Below, piece by piece: positions 39,201-42,989 of a DNA stretch of 64,000 bases. The stretch is from Anthopleura xanthogrammica (lineage: Eukaryota > Cnidaria > Anthozoa > Actiniaria > Actiniidae). Both the position numbers and the translations under genes were made by a program. Each line of letters starts with the position of its first letter. Position 1 is the first letter of the stretch. The stretch lies in assembly GCA_964019055.1 (NCBI GenBank), contig OZ025208.1:3208453-3272452 (forward strand), written 5' to 3'. A model generated the notes under the pieces. It did no database searches. It worked only from the letters and a program-made list of their open reading frames with translations, and had not been told where the DNA came from.

Positions 39201-39351
39201 GCAGGATGAAGCAAAAATTAATGAATCAGACGAAACACCTGAAAACGAAATATTTATAACCGAGCCTCAGTTAGTGGTGGAGGCTGACGATAATAAAGGT
39301 AAAAGGACGGTAACAGGGGTCGTGACAAAAAAAGACACACCCATAGTCTAA
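96..39351 (+). CDS. Mosaic LRR-containing GPCR (relaxin-receptor/LGR type) with MAM, LDLa, D8C, F5/8C, pentraxin-like and CUB ectodomain; 5' partial, 36 exons
   Basis: Predicted cell-surface receptor: a multi-domain adhesion-type ectodomain, an LRR stalk and a seven-helix rhodopsin-like core. Exons were read from GT/AG sites and phases. Each exon's end phase fits the next exon's start; the total is 6158 nt, ending in TAA at 39349-39351. Exons: 96-271, 4165-4201, 4286-4384, 6755-6993, 7360-7468, 8426-8650, 9921-10016, 10836-10979, 11422-11669, 11921-12011, 12956-13209, 18231-18321, 20019-20408, 20765-21075, 24068-24212, 24373-24516, 27117-27336, 27500-27627, 28215-28445, 28520-28794, 29524-29632, 29827-30067, 30363-30469, 30664-30690, 30822-30933, 31084-31155, 31695-31766, 32134-32205, 32278-32349, 32446-32517, 32750-32821, 34994-35065, 36873-36950, 37086-38119, 38718-38863, 39205-39351. 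Known family: LGR type C receptors (RXFP, snail GRL101) pair LDLa and LRR with a 7TM core; the other modules are additional. The ligand is unknown. The start codon and signal peptide lie outside the window. That all exons form one transcript is inferred from phase continuity. Confidence 0.85.
1036..1270. repeat. 72-bp tandem repeat, about 3.3 copies
   Basis: Units start at 1036, 1108, 1180 and 1252, each opening with caatttgtcgtattctatag and containing tcgaatactcgcgtactatg. The period is exactly 72, a multiple of three, so several reading frames stay open across the array on both strands; these are by-products rather than genes. The fourth unit is interrupted after position 1270 by a mobile element and resumes at 1771. 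Confidence 0.9.
1271..1770. mobile_element. 500-bp composite non-autonomous element, copy 1 (second copy at 62009-62520)
   Basis: The element lies between ...tcctata (1270) and gtattcaactcg (1771), which together rebuild the flanking 72-bp repeat unit, so the boundaries are firm. It is made of two inverted-repeat pieces back to back. One has ends ttattatatccattttg (1271) and its inverse near 1600-1622. The other is a foldback whose arms contain ttggtctgatatcaaac (near 1652) and gtttgatatcagaccaa (near 1725). The same two-part arrangement recurs at 62009-62520. There is no coding capacity. Confidence 0.85.
3190..3950. repeat. Tandem repeat with units of about 316 and 341 bp
   Basis: Related blocks beginning tatattctagtgtgatg start near 3194, 3510 and 3851. 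They share downstream segments such as gcatccagtgctttttcgct (near 3338 and 3678) and tcaccctagagacgtaccct (near 3468 and 3808). The copies have diverged and the spacing differs (316 against 341), so this is an old tandem duplication with indels. The short minus-strand ORF inside it is not considered a gene. Confidence 0.75.
4286..7468 (+). CDS. Receptor exons 3-5: MAM domain 1
   Basis: MAM domains are extracellular beta-sandwich adhesion modules. Exon 4286-4384 carries the N-terminal strand signature (LQCTFNNGICPGW, then W-S-L). Exon 6755-6993 carries the central sheet (ISLCLQFSYLLPS, then LEVFSKTTVSKDLLWLLTGD). Exon 7360-7468 carries the closing piece (GSISVAIRDVQV, then a Cys and P-x-x-A). 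Introns are phase 1 then phase 0, and the domain leaves in phase 1. Residues are about 66-219 of the in-window protein. The intron between 4384 and 6755 contains a Mutator-like element and a G-rich repeat. Confidence 0.85.
4478..6035. repeat. GGGGTAC-rich repeat element, split by a later insertion
   Basis: The pieces 4478-4507 and 5784-6035 belong to the same family as 27866-28150: ends with cgcggggg/ccccccc runs, then ggatgctccgcccg, and internal degenerate copies of ggtaccc spaced by short AT-rich text. At 5784-6035 the orientation is opposite to the 27.9-kb copy. The 30-bp left piece is separated from the rest by the element at 4508-5774. The ORFs across it (5621-6004, 5721-5957) are repeat-derived. 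Confidence 0.7.
4508..5774. mobile_element. Mutator-like (MULE/MITE) DNA element with long TIRs and 9-bp target duplication
   Basis: The element starts tagacttgctcc and ends ggagcaagtcta. Its terminal inverted repeats extend for well over 100 bp with indels (for example taaatcggattcaaatcgtg near 4550 and its inverse near 5715). It is flanked by identical direct repeats attcatatg at 4499-4507 and 5775-5783. A 9-bp target duplication with long TIRs fits Mutator-like elements. The roughly 1-kb interior has no recognisable transposase, so it is non-autonomous. Confidence 0.8.
7597..7977. mobile_element. MITE, about 380 bp, with 22-bp terminal inverted repeats
   Basis: The left end taccgtaaatcctctattaa (7598) and right end ttaatagaggatttacggta (to 7975) are inverted copies. 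The interior repeats the motif aagcccccct at both ends. It lies in the intron between MAM1 and the LDLa exon and has no coding capacity. Confidence 0.75.
8426..8650 (+). CDS. Receptor exon 6: two LDL-receptor class A repeats
   Basis: A single phase 1-1 exon after the acceptor catgtcctcaag and before donor GTGAGC. It encodes two LDLa modules: EFKCGNGQCISKHHRCN followed by DCLDDSDEDGC, and YFTCANQKCIHHTRLC followed by DCPDGEDEHHC. Both keep the six cysteines and the acidic calcium-binding D-x-S/E-D-E motif. In RXFP1/2 an LDLa module is needed for signalling. Here the pair sits about 1080 residues upstream of the LRRNT, separated by other domains. The exon's 3' end and donor are the seed of the minisatellite that follows. 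Confidence 0.92.
8636..9268. repeat. 58-bp minisatellite, about 11 units, copied from the LDLa exon/intron junction
   Basis: The unit is gacgagcatcattgtggtgagc followed by about 36 bp ending tagtgtaata. Starts of catcattgtg are at 8641, 8699 and 8757 and continue every 58 bp. The first unit overlaps the real exon end at 8650, so later units carry extra copies of the last coding bases and the GTGAGC donor. Several units have gtgatt in place of gtgagc, roughly alternating, which suggests a 116-bp higher-order unit. The last unit is degenerate. Confidence 0.92.
9269..9920. other. Intron remainder, A-rich tract, no gene
   Basis: Intron sequence between the minisatellite and exon 7. It contains a poly-A run near 9649-9666. 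The minus-strand 117-codon frame at 9346-9699 reads through this low-complexity stretch and shows no domain. Confidence 0.5.
9921..10016 (+). CDS. Receptor exon 7: small Cys-rich module
   Basis: The exon follows tcacgtgtag and ends before GTATAC; it is 96 nt and phase 1-1. It encodes 32 residues with seven cysteines in the pattern KC-QC-TC-SC-SC-SC, ending Gly. The length and spacing resemble a fragment of an EGF- or LDLa-like module, but no family is certain. It keeps phase with both neighbours and could be skipped without a frameshift. Confidence 0.6.
10555..10765. repeat. Imperfect ATC/CAT trinucleotide microsatellite
   Basis: An intronic stretch rich in atcatc, caccat and gtcgtc triplets, preceding MAM2. 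It explains the His/Met/Val-rich short ORFs on both strands. A related GAT/ATC tract lies at 14944-15045, with its inverted copy at 48745-48845. Confidence 0.7.
10836..12011 (+). CDS. Receptor exons 8-10: MAM domain 2
   Basis: The three-exon MAM layout matches MAM1: 10836-10979 (VCIFDNELCSFENNTNG, then LVWNFF and HDHSSMTDK), 11422-11669 (SYILLKS, TACMQFWYFIPDTSNCELEI, then DWAFGQVEI), and 11921-12011 (GYVSRHFVALDDLGFVKGGC). Introns are phase 1 then 0, as in MAM1. Residues are about 326-487. The second and third exons lie inside a segment copied in inverted orientation at 46718-50893, where they are broken. Donors are GTACCT, GTCTGT and GTAAGT; the second is weak but phase-supported. Confidence 0.88.
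12956..18321 (+). CDS. Receptor exons 11-12: MAM-like domain 3, lacking the first MAM exon
   Basis: Exon 12956-13209 follows tttgtttccag and ends before GTAAGT. It encodes the central MAM sheet (GWRCLRFWFYSGGQHFGREF, ELTYRSATDKWTFIQLPIPE). Exon 18231-18321 encodes a closing piece with AILTINGSTFSKEPCLKIP. The joining intron is phase 0 and the outer boundaries are phase 1, the same as exons 2-3 of MAM1 and MAM2, but no exon matching the first MAM exon is present. The N-terminal strand with its Cys pair is therefore reduced to the start of exon 11 (CYQDEKGECSW). The 5-kb intron holds most of duplication arm 1 and several elements. Confidence 0.8.
13225..14609. mobile_element. 1385-bp insertion with no match in the paralogous arm
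   Basis: Arm 2 reads straight from gttacagttag to cactaaaacaactcg, where arm 1 has this block between positions 13224 and 14610. The block begins tataggaaatcgc, includes two adjacent copies of a 77-bp unit (gacctcgagtacaatttgg at 13240 and 13317), and ends gagtgtactataag, with related gtacaatt/aattgtac motifs near both ends. No transposase ORF is visible, so it is probably a non-autonomous DNA element. Confidence 0.8.
15783..15918. mobile_element. Foldback MITE (same family as 62822-62972)
   Basis: It begins aaatagaggatattacacgg, has a stem containing gaagcttatcttcgagtg and its inverse cacgagaagataaacttc, and ends acgtgtaattttctttttat. A second copy near 62822 shares the gaggatattaca start and hairpin layout. 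It lies within the arm-1-specific block, so it is younger than the segmental duplication or part of a larger insertion. Confidence 0.65.
17505..18177. mobile_element. DNA element of about 670 bp with 26-bp TIRs
   Basis: The left end taaggtggctgcctagtata (17506) and right end tatagtaggcagccacctta (to 18176) are inverted copies, followed on the inner side by matching A/T runs. The interior minus-strand 102-codon frame (17763-18071) has no recognisable transposase signature. It sits just upstream of receptor exon 12. Confidence 0.75.
18322..20018 (+). other. Intron between MAM3 and D8C; possible decayed DNA element, no gene
   Basis: Short inverted sequences tcgccagaaaacc (near 18550) and ggttttctggcga (near 19470) could bound an element of about 930 bp. 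The minus-strand 81-codon frame (18967-19212) has no domain I can name. A G run lies at 19633-19651. Confidence 0.35.
20019..20408 (+). CDS. Receptor exon 13: D8C domain (uromodulin/GP2/OIT3 type)
   Basis: A single 390-nt phase 1-1 exon encoding about 130 residues. It has the D8C pattern: CHDYKTLSYSDRRED, CDDHLSMTAWYRV, CSTKYMGWINGLLPSVEDG, VERQLCFALGDKSC, KIRNCTKYFVYQFPRRVP and a final C-x4-YC. The spacing of WYR, GW-NG-P, the CF-x4-D-x-SC segment and the RNC-x-x-YFVY motif is diagnostic. D8C modules occur in secreted or apical glycoproteins such as uromodulin. I know of no LGR-type receptor carrying one, but a database search is needed. Acceptor gcctcggctttag; donor GTGAGT. Confidence 0.88.
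20765..24212 (+). CDS. Receptor exons 14-15: F5/8 type C (discoidin) domain
   Basis: Exon 20765-21075 encodes the body of a coagulation factor 5/8 C-type beta-barrel: IGVSDRNIIPDDRFTASS, ARLNGNGGWIPKTNTDPNDY, LQIDLGEVFVIHALATQG, and YTTEYKISTSINN then W-T-M-Y. Exon 24068-24212 gives the end: LFPGNKDSNGVVKN, ARFIRFIPTKYREW, LRVEVYGY. The intron is phase 0 and the outer phases are 1. Discoidin domains bind carbohydrate or phospholipid on surfaces. Residues are about 732-884, a normal length. The 3-kb intron contains a TIR element at 21161-22062. Confidence 0.92.
21161..22062. mobile_element. About 900-bp DNA element with 80-90 bp terminal inverted repeats
   Basis: The left arm (21161-21240, atggccagctattccggcca then ctgagcccgcaatgaggcag) is the inverse of the right arm (21978-22062), with a few mismatches. 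The interior has short ORFs on both strands (21736-21969 plus; 21219-21458 minus) without a recognised transposase. It is intronic, inside the F5/8C-coding pair of exons. Confidence 0.85.
22063..24067. other. Intron remainder with small foldbacks, no gene
   Basis: It contains a hairpin at 22455-22553 (gagtgttttatcaagta against its inverse tacttgataaaacac) and a possible 150-bp MITE at 23316-23466 with ends ttttatcacaccgcggcca and tggccgcattgtgataaaa. No coding sequence is seen. Confidence 0.5.
24373..24516 (+). CDS. Receptor exon 16: hydrophilic linker exon
   Basis: A 144-nt phase 1-1 exon after acceptor tttgtgttttag and before GTAGGT. It encodes 48 polar residues (DLNSLDSNTQNEWEGW, then VQWEVLDEKSYEKV) and no cysteine. 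I recognise no domain; it sits between the F5/8C and pentraxin-like modules and is symmetric, so it could be an optional spacer. Confidence 0.6.
24517..27116 (+). other. Intron with a MITE, no other gene
   Basis: It holds the MITE at 26336-26652 and two diverged copies of a short text with accgccgcaaaa and aatacacagg-agccca (24740-24815 and 26985-27041). The stretch 25000-26300 is AT-rich and I see nothing specific in it. Confidence 0.5.
26336..26652. mobile_element. MITE, about 317 bp, with 33-bp TIRs
   Basis: The left end ttttacagcgcgacgcgcct and right end aggcgcgtcgcgctgtaaaa are perfect inverse copies over 20 bp. The inverted match continues with tagccaccc/gggtggcca. There is no ORF of note. 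It is intronic. Confidence 0.88.
27117..28445 (+). CDS. Receptor exons 17-19: pentraxin/laminin-G-like domain
   Basis: The three exons 27117-27336, 27500-27627 and 28215-28445 join in phases 2 and 1. They encode EMTMCLWMSINNSSSINM, WIHICVTWMSKFGVWQTYID and a long C-terminal segment with LNIWKNVLSQQYI and MSYKCGTETGSLLGWKDYLN. The paired Cys in CLW and HICVTW, the W-x-x-YIDG turn, and the LNIW--VLS ending are characteristic of pentraxin (concanavalin-A-like) folds. The central G-x-LVLGQDQD segment is not obvious and the sheet may be shortened. Residues are about 933-1125. The last intron (27628-28214) holds a G-rich repeat. Confidence 0.8.
27866..28150. repeat. GGGGTAC-rich repeat element, second copy
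   Basis: Begins ccggggaggggaggggggg, then ggatgctccgcccg, then several degenerate aaaggggtac/ggtata units, and ends in a run of about 20 C. It is the inverse-oriented relative of 5784-6035. The ORF 27980-28498 starts in it and runs into receptor exon 19; only the exon part is genic. Complementary G-rich and C-rich ends could fold. Confidence 0.75.
28520..29632 (+). CDS. Receptor exons 20-21: MAM-like domain 4, lacking the first MAM exon
   Basis: Exon 28520-28794 encodes SSLARIESPRYE, GRCLRFKYKMWGPGTKVLII, and then W-M-V-K-D and W-R-D-G-Q-V-T-L. Exon 29524-29632 encodes EGEITNKPRLMSIGALHTNE, then a Cys and V-P-P. The joining intron is phase 0 and the outer phases are 1, as in MAM3, and again the N-terminal MAM exon is missing. 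The donor GTTAAA at 28795 is weak; it is chosen because it gives the required phase and a MAM-like join. The intron includes a tRNA-derived SINE. Confidence 0.8.
28931..29165 (+). mobile_element. tRNA-derived SINE
   Basis: The head contains an RNA polymerase III A box (tggcgtagcggtgagagcg) and B box (ggttcgattcc) at tRNA spacing. It is followed by a body (gtttttccggtttttcctcc, aatcaacttctaaattcca) and an AT-rich tail. Related copies lie at 38204-38342 (minus) and, as a body fragment, near 38590-38680. It is not a working tRNA gene because the anticodon arm and the 3' acceptor pairing are not recognisable. Confidence 0.8.
29827..30690 (+). CDS. Receptor exons 22-24: CUB domain and short spacer exon
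   Basis: Exons 29827-30067 and 30363-30469 encode a CUB domain: C-N-E-I-L, GYIVSPYYPGYYDNNARCTW, IRLEFRAFEME, CSADFVEVYDGG, YCGTRYPQ, then IKITFTSNNKVTRSGFKAYY. The four cysteines and the calcium-site residues (E in FRAFEME, D in ADFVEVYD) are present. The internal intron is phase 2. Exon 30664-30690 is a 27-nt phase 1-1 microexon (DTEDDGCVQ) leading to the LRRNT. Residues are about 1254-1378. Confidence 0.92.
30822..30933 (+). CDS. Receptor exon 25: LRR N-terminal cap
   Basis: Encodes CPFSCTCRRETNGSGIILTS and LLSIPGRLPKNSKA, the Cys-rich LRRNT cap followed by the LP-x-N/T-x-L start of the LRR solenoid. It enters in phase 1 and leaves in phase 2, switching from the phase-1 mosaic region to the phase-2 LRR cassette series. 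The cap shows the CPxxCTC pattern. Confidence 0.92.
31084..36950 (+). CDS. Receptor exons 26-33: eight leucine-rich repeat cassettes
   Basis: There are eight exons, one LRR each, all phase 2-2. Seven are exactly 72 nt (24 residues) and the last (36873-36950) is 78 nt. Examples are DLSFNRIFLVEEKTFVNLPS, DLGENLISNVSPDAFSGIRG, YLQDNQLKIIPAGIFRQQKY and LLHQNRIQRIDKSSFEGLEN, which follow L-x-L-x-x-N-x-I plus F-x-x-L. All donors read GTAAG. One-exon-per-repeat layout is typical of LGR/RXFP genes. The introns before exons 32 and 33 have been enlarged by a Penelope-like element and by a THAP fragment plus microsatellite. Confidence 0.95.
33004..33871. mobile_element. Nested DNA element inside the Penelope-like left repeat
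   Basis: The left arm of the Penelope-like element is interrupted between gtagagactgac and ttttcgacaacctgagcgg, which are contiguous in the right arm. The inserted block begins tcattgccagaaatatggga and ends tgtccaatatttctggcaaa, which are inverse ends of about 20 bp. The interior shows no transposase. Confidence 0.75.
34147..34482 (+). pseudogene. GIY-YIG endonuclease domain fragment (Penelope-like element)
   Basis: The frame reads IACTDCDATYIGETGRNLNT, RLTEHKRATKNGDPNNH and HYKMTGHTIDWDSATC, ending in TAG at 34480-34482. It has the CxxC pair ahead of YIGET, the GRNLNTRLxEH helix and the HxxxxxH segment seen in the Penelope-like GIY-YIG family. A TGA lies upstream in the same frame and no reverse transcriptase precedes it, so it is a relic. 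Confidence 0.8.
34572..34790. mobile_element. MITE with 45-bp TIRs nested in the Penelope-like right repeat
   Basis: The left arm (aatactccagtttcgagttc then tcttttacgctgtgttagcc) and right arm (ggctaacacagcgtaaaaga then gaactcgaaacgggagtatt) are inverse. It splits text that is continuous in the left repeat, with TA at both junctions, fitting a Tc1/mariner-type target. Confidence 0.8.
35858..36072 (+). pseudogene. THAP-domain fragment (transposase-type zinc finger relic)
   Basis: Three frame-shifted pieces match a C2CH THAP zinc finger in order: FCVVGCGKRSERDTNVRILN then VPKQ, RRKKWLANIRRE, and NPMVCSLHFHE. The C-x2-4-C start, the basic middle and the final C-x2-HF are the expected metal-binding elements. 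A TAA follows VPKQIKH, and the frame changes between the second and third pieces, so it is not functional. THAP domains occur in P-element-type transposases and in host regulators; a transposon origin is likelier inside this intron. Confidence 0.7.
36201..36274. repeat. (GA)n microsatellite, 37 units
   Basis: An uninterrupted ga dinucleotide run upstream of the last LRR exon. It creates Leu/Ser repeat frames on the minus strand that are not genes. Confidence 0.95.
37086..38119 (+). CDS. Receptor exon 34: hinge and seven-transmembrane LGR/RXFP-type core
   Basis: The exon starts after cgttatag in phase 2, continuing the LRR (L-STDSFIMCC). A Cys-rich hinge follows (CESPGNEFSSCEDML), close to the LGR/RXFP hinge. 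Seven helices are visible: TM1 with GNLAVI, TM2 with LAFADLLMG, TM3 ending ITADRINTI (DRY position reads DRI), TM4 with CIWVIGFFMSF, an ECL2 motif VCLPL followed by GWEYSVAVFIGLNGAAFFF (TM5), TM6 TDFFCWMPVMVLGV, and TM7 LPVNSAINPLLYTF. The CLPL, TDFxCWxP and LPxNSxxNPxLYT motifs are signatures of leucine-rich-repeat glycoprotein/relaxin receptors. All seven helices in one exon is also typical. The signalling partner is a heterotrimeric G protein, subtype unknown. Confidence 0.96.
38120..38160 (+). CDS. Alternative short C-terminus by intron read-through
   Basis: If the donor at 38120 is not used, the frame runs 13 codons further (GNDILHVIKYRIK) to TAA at 38158-38160. AATAAA polyadenylation hexamers lie at 38151 and just after. 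This could give a receptor with a very short tail through alternative polyadenylation. No transcript evidence is available here. Confidence 0.4.
38204..38342 (-). mobile_element. tRNA-derived SINE, truncated
   Basis: Reverse-complement relative of the SINE at 28931-29165, sharing ggaatcgaacc (inverse B box), the ggaaaaccgg body and aatttagaagttgatttttg. A further plus-strand body piece lies at about 38590-38680 (gttttccggtgttcc, aatcaacttctaaattccca). Both are in the receptor tail intron. Confidence 0.7.
38718..39351 (+). CDS. Receptor exons 35-36: cytoplasmic tail and stop
   Basis: Exon 38718-38863 joins in phase 1 and encodes DTLFISSASRPCGFANEG and TRKPRRNSSARTSLTLLKTD, rich in Ser/Thr and Arg, compatible with phosphorylation and arrestin binding. 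Its acceptor (gatatgaaag) lacks a good pyrimidine tract and is the least certain splice site in the model; it was chosen as the only nearby AG giving an open phase-1 join. Exon 39205-39351 follows cttgtactgcag and encodes an acidic end (ESDETPENEIFITEPQ), stopping at TAA 39349-39351. A GT at 39300 could extend splicing further. Confidence 0.65.
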
Positions 39352-39501
39352 ACCGTCCCTTGTGTACTGGGAAAACGCCCTGCACATATAAGGGAACACA
39401 ATCCCGTTGCAAACAAATCAATAATGATCCGGGTGATACGCCTTGTAGAGGAATTGATGTACTATTATGTTATATCCTGCCATTGGCAAACTGTTAAATC
39501 A

Positions 39502-39507
39502 AATAAA
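39502..39507 (+). terminator. Polyadenylation signal of the receptor gene
   Basis: AATAAA (with an overlapping second copy) about 150 bp after the stop codon, in aaataaaataaaaatagg. It is the first strong cluster downstream of the stop. Confidence 0.6.
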
Positions 39508-39652
39508 ATAAAAATAGGATAGAAAAAAATGATTGTTGCTGAGTTGAAGAAAGTGAAGTTGAAAAGATTATACAGGTTTTGACGTGTGTTTCACATCTTA
39601 CGGGTTTTTTTTTCCTGGACATTCGCAGTGCGTTTTCCCCTTGTAAGACCTT

Positions 39653-39803
39653 AAACAATTATTGGATGAGGTTGAGCATGATATCGTAAATTATCAAGAG
39701 CAAGACCATGTTATCTGCGGAAGCCGTAGGCTGAGGTGGATAAAATGGCCGAGGTCTTGATTTTTACGATATCATGAGAAAATCGAATTCAATAATTGTT
39801 TTA
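39653..39803. repeat. Foldback element
   Basis: The arms aacaattattggatgaggtt followed by tgatatcgtaaa, and tttacgatatcatgag followed by caataattgtt, are inverse with mismatches around a loop of about 60 bp. It lies just downstream of the receptor's likely 3' end. Confidence 0.65.
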
Positions 39804-40180
39804 TTATACATTTTGTAAATTAGAAACAAATATTTAATTCTGCTTTTGAAATATTAACCTTGAATATCAGGGATTGGTTGAGGGTTCTCGGCCAATCAGA
39901 AGCGAGATGTAAATAAAATGTATAATAATAATAATAAATATTAGCCGCTCCTGTATTGAGGAAGAGACTGGGAACGAGTGTAGAAATATTAATCGCATTA
40001 AAACACTAACCACATATCAAGAAACTCCACACTAAGTTTGTTAGGATTACCAAGTTTTAGAATGTTTGGGCAAATACTGACTGATTAACAGGCCCTAACA
40101 AATCGTAAAAAATAAGGGAGAATGTATGGTTTATGGGGACATGACACTGCCCTCAAACCTGATCAGGGGCGTACAACACA

Positions 40181-40521
40181 CCAGTTTCACATTCGATGGA
40201 AACCGCTGTTTTTGAAGACCACAGACTCATTTGCACAGGCTTAGCCTCGTTTATAAGTCATCTATTCAACGACGTTATTAAAAGTCCGTGGGATTTCAAA
40301 ACATTGGTATTGTTCAACTTACACATTCTTTACATTACGGTTGACTTTTGCAAATCATTAGCAACAGCCAACTGTAATGTAAAGAATGTGCAAGTTGAAT
40401 AATACCAATCCCAAGGACTTTTAATGGTGTATTTGAATAGATGACTTATAAACGAGGCTAAGCCTGTGCAAATGAGTCTGTGTTCTTCAAAAACAGCGGT
40501 TTCCACCGAATGTGAAACTGG
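40181..40521. repeat. 340-bp near-palindromic foldback
   Basis: The left arm (ccagtttcacattcgatgga, cttagcctcgtttataagtc, acttacacattctttacatt) returns inverted in the right arm, which ends at ccagt's complement near 40521. The arms are about 150 bp with a short centre near 40345-40375. It is a non-coding MITE-type hairpin. Confidence 0.88.
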
Positions 40522-42982
40522 AGTACTGGTACCCCTATCTCAATTTATCGTTTTTCTCGGACTGGTTACTTTTAGGTTCACATTTCCCGTGTAAAATTAA
40601 GTGCCGCTACAAAAGACTTCAAGATATACAATAGAACGAAGCTAATAAAGAATACAATAGGTTTCTATTTAATTAAGCACAAATGTCCTCTATTGTGTCC
40701 TCTACACGAAGTTATGCCCGTGTTCGAGCTTCGTTCATTGGCTAAGACAACGTAACTTTGCAGGAAAGCTGTTCTAAATAAAGACGGTCTGGGAAAACGA
40801 TAACTCCTAAGTTAGATACATGAGTTGTATGCTCCGGGTAATGGGCTCCTGACCCGATACATTCTTTTTTATATTTGCAAATTTTAAGAGCGATTTCTGT
40901 CAAAATCGAAAAAAATCGAATTTTCGTGACACAAGTCAAAAAATCAATTTTGCTAATATTTTTTTAGCGCTGTGAGATAAATAGCTAATAGTTATTATGG
41001 ATGCATGCAAATGAGACAACAAGCATTGTATCGACCCGATAGCCTCACTAGTACGATTCTTAAAACAAAAGAATAATATCTCATTGCGGGCGTAACTGTA
41101 ATAACAGCTGTTTGAGTCGAATTTGAGTCATGGCTATGGACGCAAGAGGCTCTTTACATTTGAAATACCGCCCAAATAGGGGTCGAAAATAGAGGTCAAA
41201 GGAATGGGAAAAAAATATTTCCCCAGGGATTTCTTCGATGTATTATTTTTATATTCAGTTTTATGTCTTTTTTCGTCGCGCAGTTATAGCTCTTGATAGG
41301 TTTTCTCCAAACTTGGCAGATAAAAGTGTATCAATCTTTTTACCAAGAATCTGAAGTTTGAAAGAAATCAATCGATTTTTGAGCGAACAGTGATACAAAA
41401 TTATGAAACGCAACTGTTAGAAAATCGGCCCGTAACGGCAAACGCGAATCGAAAATACCCCGTTAAAAGCCTAAATATTTGAGGTACTGCATGTGATAAG
41501 TTCAGAAATATCCGTGTGTTTCTGATGCGATACGAGCGATTTAAAAACATCACGAAATCCTCTCCCAATTTTAAAAGCTTGAGTCACCTTTTGCCACTCA
41601 TTAAGCTTTCATACAAACATGCGCAAACTCGGTTATCATACTAATAGTGTGATCTTTGTAGTGATAAGGATCAATTCTTGATTAGATTAATAATTGCACT
41701 AGGCCCTAGTTCCTTCATCAATCTCGCAACGGCTAATGTAAAATCTTAAACTAAGAGTTCTTTAGTTATTATTTAACTAAAATTGCTTGCATTTTTCTGT
41801 CTCTAAAAGAAAGTGAGAATGGCGTTTCAATCATAATCATTATACTTGTAGTTTTGAATAGATATTATTAAATAACCAAAACGGTTATTGCTTGCATTCT
41901 CTATCTCTAAAAGAAAGTGAGAGTGGCCTTTCTATCATAATTATTATTCTTGTAGTTTTGAATAGATATTGATAAATAACTAATACTGTTATTGCTTGCA
42001 TTTGCTGTTTCGATCATAATCATTATACCTGTAGATTTTATTAGAAATTAATAGTTTATAAATTGATACAAGTGCCTTTGATCGTCCTAACAATATATAT
42101 ATTAAATTTAACATTGTAGTTTATAAAATCTAAAGGATATAGAAAAAAAAGATATATATAGGGTTATAATAAACAACTATAAAAGTGCTTACGTTAATAC
42201 GGTTCAACACATTAAAAATAATTGAATATTTAAGAGTTTGTAAGTGATTTAAGTTAAAATAAAGTTGTTTAAGCCCATTTGATGTTTTTTTGAATATTTT
42301 CTTGAATTTACTTTAAGATAAAGAATTGTTATTGAAATCCAGTTATTTTTGTGAGGCATCGTTTTATAAAGAGAAGGAAAAAAAGACAAATTTGCGCACT
42401 TTTGTAAACACTGGTCTAGTTTATTTGTAAGAGGGGAGAAGAAGAGAAGAAAAGAGAAGATAAAAGAAGAGAAGAGAAGAGAAGATAAAAGAAGAGAAGA
42501 GAAGAGAAGAGAAGAGACATCAATAGTGTTCTTAAAACAAATCAAAAACTGTATTCATTTCTACAAAACAACAGTTCTATGATAGTTCCATGTCATGTCT
42601 TTCAAAATGGTATCCAGATGAGGATTTTGTAAAAGATCTTTAGCATTGAGAAACATCGACAAAACCTGTGAGTACATATACATTTTCTGTATTTATTCAT
42701 AAGCTTCACTTTTTCACCCGGCGCAGGATTAAAAATACAACAATAGCAACCCCAAAAGTATGAGTTAAAGCCTTTCACTCCAAATTATATAGCACGTGCA
42801 TACTGTACCTTCACCACGCCCATCTAATTTCATTCCTTTGTTCTCTTCATTATTCCCATTGTTTTCTTCACACAATAAACAATACATTAATTATTCATAA
42901 CAAGAGGATATGATCCTGCAGGGAAGAGCTGGTACTAATTATGTAAAACTAGAACAATACAATATATGGGCCTGAATGTAAT
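40522..42982. other. Intergenic sequence, no gene
   Basis: AT-rich. It holds a dispersed repeat at 41290-41640 that recurs at 47660-47930 (shared text ggttttctccaaact, gaaatcaatcgat/gaaatcagtcgat, gttagaaaatcggcc), a 105-bp tandem repeat at 41782-42050 and a purine tract at 42430-42515. No ORF with a recognisable product. Confidence 0.6.
41782..42050. repeat. 105-bp tandem repeat, about 2.5 copies
   Basis: Units begin attgcttgcatt at 41782, 41887 and 41991, with shared aaaagaaagtgaga, tagttttgaatagatat and atcataatcattata segments. Diverged copies; the third unit is truncated. Confidence 0.8.
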
Positions 42983-42989
42983 TTAGGCA

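Noticed and set aside
42249..42545. 98-codon minus-strand Ser/Leu-rich frame
   Set aside because: Arises from the purine-rich gaagagaa tract; no domain and no splice context.
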